Assembly: GCA_004557315.1 (NCBI GenBank) | Contig: SFEH01000005.1 | Span: 7,600-71,599, forward strand | DNA length: 64,000 nucleotides | Reading direction: 5' to 3' | From: Bacteroidales bacterium | Lineage (GTDB): Bacteria > Bacteroidota > Bacteroidia > Bacteroidales > UBA3663 | Part shown: positions 1 to 7,653 of the stretch, one piece after another | How positions within the stretch are numbered: position 1 is the first letter of the stretch | Layout: each line of letters opens with the position of its first letter | Notes under the pieces: generated by a model | What the model saw: only the letters and a program-made list of their open reading frames with translations | Told to the model about the DNA's origin: nothing | Databases searched by the model: none | Translations under genes and position numbers: made by a program

Positions 1-1167
1 GCAATCCTTGCACGCGAGATGAAGATGAAAGGCATCATCGTGCCACGCGAAAATGCACGCGAGGCTGCTGTGGTCAATAATCTCGAAGTGCTTGTGGCAG
101 ACAACCTTCAAAATATTATAGACTTCATGAACGGCAAGTCGGAACTCGAGCGCGTTGAGGTCAATACCCGCCAGCTCTTCTATGCTGCCGAAAACAACTT
201 CACAGCCGACTTTGCCGATGTCAAGGGGCAGAATGCCGTGAAACGCGCTTTTGCCATTGCTGCCAGTGGCGGACACAACCTCATCATGGTGGGTCCTCCA
301 GGTGCGGGCAAGAGCATGATGGCAAAATGCCTGCCTTCCATCCTTCCTCCGCTGTCGCTTTCCGAAGCCCTTGAGACCACCAAGATACATTCGGTAGCCG
401 GATTGAGATCAGCCTCTGGTCTCATCACCCAGCGCCCTTTCCGATCGCCCCATCACTCGATATCAAGTGCTGCATTGATTGGTGGCGGTCAGAACCCTAT
501 GCCAGGAGAAGTGTCGCTTGCTCACAACGGAACGCTCTATCTTGATGAGCTTCCCGAGTTTTCGAGAAGCGTGCTCGAAGTGCTGCGACAGCCTCTTGAA
601 GACAGACAGATCACTATAGCCCGTGCCAAGAACACCGTCGTCTATCCTTCGTCGGTCATGCTAGTCGCAAGCATGAACCCCTGCCCTTGCGGCTATTATA
701 CTCATCCCACCAAGCAGTGTACATGTACGGCTATGCAGGTGCAGAAATATCTTGGCAGGATCTCTGGCCCTTTGCTCGACCGGATAGATCTGCAGATTGA
801 AATAGCGCCACTGTCGTTTGATGAGATGAGCCAGACGACGGCAAGCGAGCCGAGCACGGCAATCCGTGAACGTGTGGTGAAGGCAAGGCAGAGGCAAGAA
901 GAAAGGTACAGGGATCATCCGCTGATTCACTGCAACGCGCAGATGACCTCTGCACAGATCCGCGAATACTGTCAGCTCGATGACAGGTCGATGAGGGTGC
1001 TCCGTAACGCAATGTCCAAGCTCGACCTCTCTGCTCGTGCCTACGACCGCATACTCAAGGTGGCACGCACGATAGCCGACTACGAGGGTCTCGACCAGAT
1101 AACATCGACACACATAGCCGAGGCCATCTCCTATCGCAACCTTGATAGGACCAATAGAGGATATTGA
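1..1167 (+). CDS. YifB/ComM-family Mg-chelatase-like AAA+ ATPase, 5' end cut off
   Basis: C-terminal three quarters of a YifB/ComM-type ATPase. The frame is open from base 1, so the gene starts upstream; about 388 codons remain of a family length near 510. Seen: Walker A GPPGAGKS (about residue 98 of the fragment), a Walker B region with LYLDELPEF, the family motif NPCPCGYY followed by a Cys-rich stretch, and the C-terminal Mg-chelatase helical domain. In Proteobacteria, ComM is a branch-migration helicase for natural transformation; the role in Bacteroidota is less clear. Only the N-terminal Lon-protease-like domain is mostly missing, because of the window edge. A strong hairpin terminator follows directly. 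Confidence 0.93.
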   Translation, partial: AILAREMKMKGIIVPRENAREAAVVNNLEVLVADNLQNIIDFMNGKSELERVEVNTRQLFYAAENNFTADFADVKGQNAVKRAFAIAASGGHNLIMVGPPGAGKSMMAKCLPSILPPLSLSEALETTKIHSVAGLRSASGLITQRPFRSPHHSISSAALIGGGQNPMPGEVSLAHNGTLYLDELPEFSRSVLEVLRQPLEDRQITIARAKNTVVYPSSVMLVASMNPCPCGYYTHPTKQCTCTAMQVQKYLGRISGPLLDRIDLQIEIAPLSFDEMSQTTASEPSTAIRERVVKARQRQEERYRDHPLIHCNAQMTSAQIREYCQLDDRSMRVLRNAMSKLDLSARAYDRILKVARTIADYEGLDQITSTHIAEAISYRNLDRTNRGY

Positions 1168-1192
1168 TAAAGAATATCAAAGTGAATGCAAG

Positions 1193-1235
1193 AAGGGCAG
1201 TTCTCTGTGAAGAGAGCTGCCCTTTTTCTTTTTTT
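1193..1235 (+). terminator. Rho-independent terminator after yifB/comM
   Basis: A 14-bp stem (1193-1206 with 1211-1224, one G-U pair), GTGA tetraloop, then a T-rich run. It lies 26 bases after the stop codon of the upstream ATPase gene. Confidence 0.88.
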
Positions 1236-1289
1236 GTGAAAGACTGAATGGATAAGGTGATGCTTTTTTTTTTTACCACCCTTGAATCA

Positions 1290-2468
1290 TTATAATCCTA
1301 ACTTTTTCTTCAATGCCTTTGGAAGTGCGTCCTTGTGAACCATGACGTAGATGGTCTTGGCGCGAACGAAGCTCTCGGACATGTTGAGATAGCCGCCGTT
1401 GCTGTTGCGCTCTGTGCCCCAAGAGTTCTTGGTGATGTAGTATTTTGTGCCGTTCTGATCCTTCACGATGCCTGTGATGTGCATGAGGTGGTCGTCGGTG
1501 GTGACGAATGACTCATAGCCCTGCTGACGGATCTCCTGGGTGACGTTGATCTCTGGACATGGAGCTTCGAACTTGAATGCTTCTTCCTTAAGCTGCTGTG
1601 GAGTCATGTTCTCGAAACGGGCGCGATCGGAGCCTGAATAATCCTCTACCTTCTCGAGCTGTGGATTGATGGCAACGCCATTCTTGTGGCTGAATCCCTT
1701 CTCGCTCACATCGCCATCCCAGCATACCGAATAGCCATTGTCGATGGCATGGTCGATGACTTCCATCATCTCATCGAGTGGCACGTTATACTGCTGGAAG
1801 CCCTCCCAGTTGTCATGAACCTCCACCGCGAATGGCTGGTAGAATGGCTTATGGCTGAAGCTTGTGATCTCGACATAGTCGTCCATGTTGAGTCCAAGGC
1901 TCTCGGCAAATGTCTTTGCTGTGTATTCCTTGCCATTGTATTTGAATGTCTCTGGCAGCGGACCTAGATAGATATCGAACACACTGTTGAGAAGCTTGTA
2001 ATATTCTGGCGAACGCTTCTTGAGCTTGACCGCTGTCTGTGCGATGGCATTGACATACTGGTTGAACTCTCCGTGGTTGTGATGGTCGGAGTTGTAGTTG
2101 ATGCCTGTATAGACCTCCTCTGGCACGATGCCCACCTGCCTATAGGCGTTCATCCATGTGTGAGAAAGACTGCCCTGTCCGACGTTTCCTCGTCCACGAC
2201 GCAGGTAATTGTCTTCTGCCTGATTGAAGTACTTCTGGCGCACGATAAACATCTCTGAAAGGTCGTATTCGCCCTTGCCCATGCGGAGCAGCTCTGTCTC
2301 CATGAACGATGTTGTGGCGAAGCACCAGCACGTGCCTGTCGAGGCCTGGTTCTTGACTGGTGTTGTCTTGATGGATTTGACTGTGGTGAACTGATAGCCC
2401 GATTCCTGGGCATTCATTCCTGCTGCCCCTGCCATGAGGAGTGCAGTAAGCAATAAAGTTTTTTTCAT
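1290..2468 (-). CDS. Secreted C1-family cysteine peptidase (aminopeptidase C / bleomycin hydrolase type)
   Basis: 392-residue papain-fold peptidase of the PepC/bleomycin hydrolase group. The start is placed at MKKTLLLTALL, which opens a clear signal peptide (about 20 residues, cleavage near AGMNA/Q); the longer frame adds 24 unlikely residues. Catalytic residues are visible: QASTGTCWCF (Gln41, Cys47), a His in DDHLMHITG (about 330) and an Asn in ITKNSWG (about 350). Classical PepC is cytoplasmic and has no signal peptide, so this is an exported version acting in the periplasm or at the surface. It stands alone, with its own promoter upstream. Confidence 0.9.
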   Translation of the reverse strand: MKKTLLLTALLMAGAAGMNAQESGYQFTTVKSIKTTPVKNQASTGTCWCFATTSFMETELLRMGKGEYDLSEMFIVRQKYFNQAEDNYLRRGRGNVGQGSLSHTWMNAYRQVGIVPEEVYTGINYNSDHHNHGEFNQYVNAIAQTAVKLKKRSPEYYKLLNSVFDIYLGPLPETFKYNGKEYTAKTFAESLGLNMDDYVEITSFSHKPFYQPFAVEVHDNWEGFQQYNVPLDEMMEVIDHAIDNGYSVCWDGDVSEKGFSHKNGVAINPQLEKVEDYSGSDRARFENMTPQQLKEEAFKFEAPCPEINVTQEIRQQGYESFVTTDDHLMHITGIVKDQNGTKYYITKNSWGTERNSNGGYLNMSESFVRAKTIYVMVHKDALPKALKKKLGL

Positions 2469-2507
2469 TGTGTTGTATTTTAGGATATTATATTCTTGTT
2501 TGATCTG

Positions 2508-2537
2508 CAAATTTAGAGTTTTTTGATCAATATGCAA
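2508..2537 (-). promoter_or_regulatory. Bacteroidota-type promoter of the C1 peptidase
   Basis: On the minus strand, TTG (2535-2537), 19-bp spacer, TAAATTTG (2508-2515). This is the -33/-7 form of the phylum's primary sigma factor, 40 bp upstream of the chosen start codon. Confidence 0.6.
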
Positions 2538-2670
2538 CAATTATCGACTAATATTTGAATTCTTCCATGTTATTTACTCCTTTTCTGCATATTTTTCCAT
2601 TTTTAATAAATAATATTTGAGAAAAATCATTATTTTTGCATCTGCTTATCCTTTAATAATATCTTTCAAT

Positions 2671-3699
2671 ATGCGCGAGGTCATCTCTGTCATTATTCCT
2701 GCCTATAATTCTGAAAGTACGCTCGAATCCTGTGTTGCGAGTGTGCTCGATCAGACATATCGTGAGACGGAGATCGTCATAGTAGATGATGGATCGGTCG
2801 ATGGCACACTGAAGATGGGAAATCGATTGTCCTCTATTTATAATAATGTCAGAGTGGAGAGCATCAAGCACGCTGGCCCATCTGCTGCCCGCAATGCTGG
2901 GTTACGATTGGCGCGAGGAAGATACATTGCATTTGTTGATAGTGACGATAGGATCCATCCTGAATACCTTGCGACACTTCACTCTTTGATGTTGGAACAC
3001 GGGGCTGATATCTCGGCAGTCACATATCAGATGGTGGCCGATAACAAGCATTCTGCTTCAAACACGCTTTCTGCTTCAAATAAGCCTTCTGCCTACAAGC
3101 AGCTTTGTGCGAATGATTCGAAGGCAGATGTCAGGGTTTATTCGTCGGCAGAGGCTGTTGCAGACTTGCTTTATCAGAAGCATCTTGACTCTTCACAGTG
3201 CTGCAAGCTGTTTAGACGGAAGCTTATTGAGGGACACTATTTCCCTGAAGATTGCCGAGTATATGAGGACTTGCTCTTCGTCTATCAAGCGTTCTGTAGG
3301 AGCGAGAAAATTGTTTGGACTGACAAACAGATGTACTACTATCACAAGACAGCCGATGGACAGATGGATAGCGTTTCGCCTTGCGTCACTGATGCCTTCG
3401 AGGTCATGGAGCGTATCCGAAAGGACTTGTCAAGCCGCTACCCTACTCTATCTCATGCCATCGACAATCGCACAATCAGCGTGTCGTTCAATATCCTTAA
3501 GCTGATGGCTGTTTCACATGAAACACGTCACGACGAGGGCATCGAACATCGTTGCTGGGACAATATTCGCTCATTGCGTTTTGCAAATTTCTTTGATCCA
3601 AACGTGAGGATTAAAAACAAGGTTGGTGTCCTCCTCTCCCTTTTCGGATGTCGCTTCACAATGTCGGTTTTCTCGATAGTTGCCTGTTCTCGCAGATGA
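2671..3699 (+). CDS. Family 2 glycosyltransferase (GT-A fold)
   Basis: 342 residues from the start MREVISVIIPAYN; the frame runs 18 codons further upstream, but GT2 proteins begin just before this VIIPAYN strand. GT-A hallmarks are visible: VSVIIPAYNSE type N-terminus, IVIVDDGSVDGT (about 36-46) and the metal-binding AFVDSDD (about 87-93). Transfers a sugar from a nucleotide donor, probably to a surface glycan or lipid; acceptor unknown. No other glycan genes are adjacent. Residues 125-145 carry imperfect Ser/Asn/Lys-rich repeats inserted between the two halves. A parS-like 16-mer is embedded near codon 280. Confidence 0.87.
   Translation: MREVISVIIPAYNSESTLESCVASVLDQTYRETEIVIVDDGSVDGTLKMGNRLSSIYNNVRVESIKHAGPSAARNAGLRLARGRYIAFVDSDDRIHPEYLATLHSLMLEHGADISAVTYQMVADNKHSASNTLSASNKPSAYKQLCANDSKADVRVYSSAEAVADLLYQKHLDSSQCCKLFRRKLIEGHYFPEDCRVYEDLLFVYQAFCRSEKIVWTDKQMYYYHKTADGQMDSVSPCVTDAFEVMERIRKDLSSRYPTLSHAIDNRTISVSFNILKLMAVSHETRHDEGIEHRCWDNIRSLRFANFFDPNVRIKNKVGVLLSLFGCRFTMSVFSIVACSRR
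3510..3525. promoter_or_regulatory. parS: parS-like site 1 (one mismatch)
   Basis: TGTTTCACATGAAACA differs at one position from the palindromic ParB target. It lies inside the glycosyltransferase gene, where it encodes VSHET. Confidence 0.6.
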
Positions 3700-3904
3700 G
3701 CAGAAGCGAGACAATTATTTCGATTACTATCATTGCTGCAGCTACGATATGAGGTGGATAGATAAGTCCGACACAAAGGGATGACAATCGGGATTACGAC
3801 AGACAGCACTATGTATGATTTGTTTCATCGTGCAGTCGAGTTTCAGTTCTTTTAAGTGTTCCGTAATTTTTGATTTGTGAAATATTTCTCCTATAATTGG
3901 TGCC

Positions 3905-3920
3905 TGTTTCACGTGGAACA
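3905..3920. promoter_or_regulatory. parS: parS site 2 (perfect match)
   Basis: TGTTTCACGTGGAACA is the exact reverse complement of the classical Bacillus parS 16-mer TGTTCCACGTGAAACA. Unlike the other four sites in this cluster it is intergenic, between the glycosyltransferase and tRNA-Ser. Confidence 0.85.
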
Positions 3921-3945
3921 ATGATATATCCCTCTATATATTCAG

Positions 3946-4000
3946 AATCGTTCAAGAATCGTTCAAGAATCGTTCAAGAATCGTTTAAGAATCGTTTAAG
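3946..4000. repeat. Five tandem 11-bp repeats
   Basis: Three copies of AATCGTTCAAG followed by two of AATCGTTTAAG, head to tail without gaps. They start 26 bp after the perfect parS site and end just before the tRNA-Ser terminator. The 11-bp period puts each copy on about the same face of the helix. No family recognised. Confidence 0.9.
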
Positions 4001-4001
4001 A

Positions 4002-4038
4002 AAAGAAAAAGGCCGAAGTCGTTTAAGCTTCAGCCTTT
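4002..4038 (-). terminator. Terminator of tRNA-Ser
   Basis: Read on the minus strand, a stem (AAAGGC/GCCTTT plus GAAG/CTTC with one mismatch) is followed by a T-rich run. It lies 24 bases past the 3' end of the tRNA. Confidence 0.7.
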
Positions 4039-4061
4039 CCTTTGTGATTGCGTGTTCGAAG

Positions 4062-4148
4062 CGGAAAGAGGGGGATTCGAACCCCCGGTACAGTCACCCG
4101 TACACTGCATTTCGAGTGCAGCGCGTTCGACCACTCCGCCATCTTTCC
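4062..4148 (-). tRNA. tRNA-Ser (anticodon CGA)
   Basis: The minus strand folds as an 87-nt class II tRNA: acceptor arms GGAAAGA/TCTTTCC, anticodon stem CTGCA/TGCAG with loop CTCGAAA (anticodon CGA, reads UCG), a long variable arm, and a T arm with GGTTCGAATCC. Discriminator base is G and CCA is not encoded. Confidence 0.96.
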
Positions 4149-4333
4149 TCGTCATATTGTTCGATTCAGCGTGGCAAATTTACTAATTATTTCGATAGGT
4201 TGTGCAAAAGTTATTAAAAATTTTTCAAAAAAAGTTCAGTTATGAAATAAAATGCCTAATTTTGCAGTGTCTTTTATAGACAAAGTGGGTGTTAATCGTT
4301 ATTAGTTTGACAATCTTTAATATCACAATCACT

Positions 4334-4906
4334 ATGCATCATTTCATCAGTTTCATCCTTCGCATTGCTTATGCGGCAGTGTTCGGTGTCATTCTTCTGT
4401 GGCACACAGGCGACATCATCAAGTATATTCCACAGTTGCTCGGCGGTCTTTTGTTGTTTGAGTGTGTTGCCCAATTGTTGGAATTGTTTGTCCTGAAGAC
4501 AAAGACAAAAGTGCATGGAGGCTTCTTTATCGTGCCTGCTTCGATCATGCTCTATGGCTTGTTCCTTGTGTTCTTCTGCAACCTTCCGCTCAATATCAAC
4601 CTGAACGAATTTGCATCGAGTCTTGGAACGATGATTGCCCTGAAGATCGAGCTTAAGATTGGCGGGTTCTGCTTCCTTGCTTTCGTGTTGTCTGAACTCG
4701 CGATTTCGGCTGTCTTCTTCAAGCCGCTTTATCAGCCAAAGAAGTTTGCCGAGGAGCAGGCAAAGATACGCGAGGCTCAGCGAGTGCTCGAAGAAGAGCG
4801 TACGCGCCAAGCTTATGAGGAGGCTGCAAGAGCTGCAGACTTGGCGGAAAAAGAAGCAGCAAAGACAGTTCAAACTGCCAATGCTGCTGATAAGCCAGAG
4901 GGATAA
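4334..4906 (+). CDS. Small membrane protein with charged C-terminal helix, function unknown
   Basis: 190 residues from MHHFISFILRIAY; 15 further upstream codons are less likely. The first two thirds are hydrophobic, with about four membrane helices (near 4-22, 30-48, 58-80 and 112-138). The last 45 residues form a charged helix rich in Glu, Ala, Arg and Lys, probably a cytoplasmic coiled coil. The layout resembles small DUF308/HdeD-like membrane proteins, but I do not recognise the family with certainty. It runs convergent to uvrC, with 9 bp between the stop codons. Confidence 0.7.
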   Translation: MHHFISFILRIAYAAVFGVILLWHTGDIIKYIPQLLGGLLLFECVAQLLELFVLKTKTKVHGGFFIVPASIMLYGLFLVFFCNLPLNINLNEFASSLGTMIALKIELKIGGFCFLAFVLSELAISAVFFKPLYQPKKFAEEQAKIREAQRVLEEERTRQAYEEAARAADLAEKEAAKTVQTANAADKPEG

Positions 4907-4915
4907 AACCCTGCT

Positions 4916-6850
4916 TTATGTCACTGATGTTTCACGTGAAGCATCGAAGTAATCTCTGATTTTTTGAGCCTTTGAAGAGCCCACAATCGTCGTTAGTTCG
5001 TCGGTTGTGGCTTCTTTTATTCTCTTTACACTCTTCAGTGCCTTGATCAGTTGCTGGCGTGTCTTTGGCCCAATTCCTGAGATGTTGTCGAGCTCCGACT
5101 TCACTTGCGACTTGCTTCTTTTGTCTCGGTGGAAAGAGATGGCAAAGCGGTGAACCTCCTCCTGAATTCGTTCGAGAAGATGGAAAAGATTGGAGCTAGG
5201 CTTGACATCGACTTCTTTTGCGGGGCTGCCGAAGAGAAGATGTCGTGTGCGGTGTTGACCGTCTTTGACCAGACCTCCGACTGGAATCTGCAGTTTCTCG
5301 CGGATGTCGTGAAGCGTTTTCTCGTCAATCTCTCCTCGCATGTGGGTTGCTACGTATTGCGATTCGAGGTCGATGAGGGCTTCGCGAATTACGCCCATCT
5401 GCCCTACCCCACCGTCGGCAATGATGAGGTCGGGAACCTCGAGTTGCTCGTCGATCACGCGTCGGTAGCGTCGAATCACTACCTCGTGCATTGAGGCATA
5501 GTCGTCGGCACCGACCACTGTTTTGATGTTGAATTTGCGGTACTGTTTCTTGTCGGGTTTGCCCGCAATGAAGACAACGCATGAGGCCACTGCATCTGTT
5601 CCCGACACGTTGGAGTTGTCGAAACTCTCGATGTGCATAGGCAGTTTCGGCAAGCCCAGCTGCTTCTGGATTTCCGAAAGCAAGAGCAAGTTGCGCTGCT
5701 CGGGATTGAGCTTTTCCGCTTGCTTGATCTGGTCGATGCGATACTGCTTGCAGTTCTTGTCGGCAAGCTCGAGCAGCTTGCGCTTGTCGCCTCTCTGCGG
5801 AATGGTACACTCCACGCCCTCGGGCAACATCGACGGAGCAAAAGGCACTATCACCTCCTGTGACATGCTCTCGAAACGCTCTCTCATTTCGCTTATTCCA
5901 AGCGCCAGAACGTCCTCCTTTTCCTCGTCGATATTCTTCTTGTATTCGAAGATGTAGCTCTGGATGATGGCTCCCTGCATGATGTGGAAATAAGCCACAA
6001 CGGCGTTATTTTCCTCCTCGTCGTAGGCAAACACATCGACGTTGCTGATAGTCGATGGCACAATGTTGCTGCGGGTCCTGTAGCTCTCTATTAGCTCGCA
6101 TCGTTCCTTTATGGCAGCAGCCTCTTCGAACTTCATCTCCTCGGCTTTTGCTGTCATCTGGTCGTGCAGGGTGCGTATCAGTTCGGATGTGCGCCCGCGC
6201 AGAATCTGTTTGATTTCTTCGATTCCCTCCTGGTATGTTTCACGTGAAACGAGGTTGGCGCATGGAGCCTGGCACTTCTCGATGTGGTATTTCAGACACA
6301 CCTTATAGTTCTTCTCCTCGATCATGGTCTCTTGCAGATTGAGGCTGCAAGTGCGGATTTTGTACATTCGCTCGAACAGGTCGATGAGGGTTTTGGCGAC
6401 CATGATGTTGGTGTAGGGTCCGAAATATGACGAGCCGTCCTTCACCACGTTTCGGGTGAGAAAGACGCGCGGGAAGGCTTCGTTTCTGACGCAGATCCAT
6501 GGGTAGGTCTTGCCGTCTTTGAGCAGGACATTGTACTTTGGCTGATGCGCCTTGATCATTCTGTTCTCCAGGTTGAGCGCATCGTTCTCGGTGTTTACTA
6601 CTATATATTTAAGGTCGTAGATCTGGCGCACGAGATTGGCAGTGCGACGAGATTCGTGTTCTTTGGTAAAGTAGCTCGACACACGACGTTTTAGGTTCTT
6701 CGCCTTGCCCACATAGATGATTGTTCCCTCGGCATCATAATAACGATATACGCCTGGGGAATCGGGCATGATGTTGACGATCGACATCAGGTAGTCGTAG
6801 CGAGGATTGTCTTTAGCTTGAATCACTCTTCTTGGTATTTTAAATAACAA
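4916..6850 (-). CDS. uvrC: UvrABC excinuclease subunit C
   Basis: Nuclease subunit of nucleotide excision repair, making both incisions around a lesion. Domains in order: N-terminal GIY-YIG nuclease (PDSPGVYRYYD ... IIYVGKAKNLKRR), Cys cluster CSL/CLKYHIEKCQAPC, UVR helix pair (about 205-245), the RNase H-like endonuclease domain beginning SFDNSNVSGTDAV, and a C-terminal helix-hairpin-helix (NISGIGPKTRQQL). The start is uncertain: 6850 is a TTG, 6826 a GTG and 6787 an ATG just before the GIY-YIG domain; homologues usually have 10-20 residues before that domain, which favours 6850 or 6826. Two parS-like sites lie inside the gene. Confidence 0.95.
   Translation of the reverse strand: MLFKIPRRVIQAKDNPRYDYLMSIVNIMPDSPGVYRYYDAEGTIIYVGKAKNLKRRVSSYFTKEHESRRTANLVRQIYDLKYIVVNTENDALNLENRMIKAHQPKYNVLLKDGKTYPWICVRNEAFPRVFLTRNVVKDGSSYFGPYTNIMVAKTLIDLFERMYKIRTCSLNLQETMIEEKNYKVCLKYHIEKCQAPCANLVSRETYQEGIEEIKQILRGRTSELIRTLHDQMTAKAEEMKFEEAAAIKERCELIESYRTRSNIVPSTISNVDVFAYDEEENNAVVAYFHIMQGAIIQSYIFEYKKNIDEEKEDVLALGISEMRERFESMSQEVIVPFAPSMLPEGVECTIPQRGDKRKLLELADKNCKQYRIDQIKQAEKLNPEQRNLLLLSEIQKQLGLPKLPMHIESFDNSNVSGTDAVASCVVFIAGKPDKKQYRKFNIKTVVGADDYASMHEVVIRRYRRVIDEQLEVPDLIIADGGVGQMGVIREALIDLESQYVATHMRGEIDEKTLHDIREKLQIPVGGLVKDGQHRTRHLLFGSPAKEVDVKPSSNLFHLLERIQEEVHRFAISFHRDKRSKSQVKSELDNISGIGPKTRQQLIKALKSVKRIKEATTDELTTIVGSSKAQKIRDYFDASRETSVT
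4928..4943. promoter_or_regulatory. parS: parS-like site 3 (one mismatch)
   Basis: TGTTTCACGTGAAGCA, one mismatch to the perfect palindrome. It overlaps the last codons of uvrC, where its reverse complement encodes SRET. Confidence 0.7.
6236..6251. promoter_or_regulatory. parS: parS-like site 4 (one mismatch)
   Basis: TGTTTCACGTGAAACG, one terminal mismatch to the perfect palindrome, inside uvrC. It encodes VSRET there, the same peptide as at the gene's other site. Confidence 0.75.
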
Positions 6851-6952
6851 TGCCTAGTAGTTTGTAAACTCTAAAAGTTGATTTTGAAAATGCAAATTAA
6901 AGCCTATTATTCAACACGAACATCAATCGACGTTTGTAAACTTTTAGGCTTA

Positions 6953-7007
6953 CAATGCCTACGTTAGCTTAGTTTTGTTTTTAATTATCTTGGCAACGTA
7001 GGCATTG
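6953..7007. repeat. 13-bp perfect inverted repeat between apt and uvrC
   Basis: CAATGCCTACGTT (6953-6965) and its exact complement (6995-7007) enclose a 29-nt AT-rich loop. CAATGCCTA occurs again at 6849-6857, and GTTTGTAAACT is duplicated at about 6861 and 6942. This could be a terminator or attenuator between apt and uvrC, or a protein-binding site. There is no clear T-run on either strand. Confidence 0.6.
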
Positions 7008-7029
7008 GTGTTATCGACTATTGTTTAGT

Positions 7030-7563
7030 TTATTCTCCTTCGTAGGTTATTGGGCAATAAACTTCCGCATCTTCTGGGAACACTTCCCTACCCTTTAGAT
7101 CGACGAGTTCGATGATGCAGTTGATATAGACCTTCTTTACGCCAAGCTTCTTGCAGAGGTCGTAGGCAGCTTTCATTGTGCCGCCAGTAGCCATGAGGTC
7201 ATCGTGGATGAGCACGATATCATCGGCACAGAGGGCGTCCTTGTGGATCTCGATTTTGTCTGTTCCGTATTCGAGGGCATACTCCTGTGAGATGGTCTCT
7301 GCTGGCAGCTTGCCAGGTTTGCGGATGGTGACAAAGCCTGCGTTGATGTTGTTGGCAATTATCGGTCCAAGGATGAAGCCACGGCTCTCGATGCCGAGCA
7401 CCTTGGTGATGCCACGTCCAGTGTAGTAGCCTGTCAGTCCGTTGGCGAGTTCGCGAAGGCAAGCAGGGTTCTTGAGTACGGTGGTGATGTCGCGGAACAT
7501 GATTCCTGGCTTTGGGAAGTCTGGGACAGTGCGCAGGTTGGCTTTGATCAATTCGGTGTTCAT
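7030..7563 (-). CDS. apt: Adenine phosphoribosyltransferase
   Basis: 177 residues, normal Apt length. Converts adenine and PRPP to AMP in cytoplasmic purine salvage. Visible: the N-terminal FPKPGIMFRDITTVL signature, a GIESRGFILG substrate loop, and the PRPP motif VLIHDDLMATGGTM (about 117-130). It lies between mnmG and uvrC on the same strand, with a 90-bp gap to mnmG that contains an 18-bp duplication (7618-7651). Confidence 0.96.
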   Translation of the reverse strand: MNTELIKANLRTVPDFPKPGIMFRDITTVLKNPACLRELANGLTGYYTGRGITKVLGIESRGFILGPIIANNINAGFVTIRKPGKLPAETISQEYALEYGTDKIEIHKDALCADDIVLIHDDLMATGGTMKAAYDLCKKLGVKKVYINCIIELVDLKGREVFPEDAEVYCPITYEGE

Positions 7564-7653
7564 AATTTTGATGGGTTAAATAATATGTTTGATTGTTTAT
7601 GATTCTTTTGTTGCCTCGCTCTTCTTCGGTGTCGCGCTCTTCTTCGGTGTCTC

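Noticed and set aside
7618..7651. Duplicated GCTCTTCTTCGGTGTC between apt and mnmG as a regulatory repeat
   Set aside because: Only two copies at 18-bp distance, with no conserved spacing to a promoter; likely a simple duplication.
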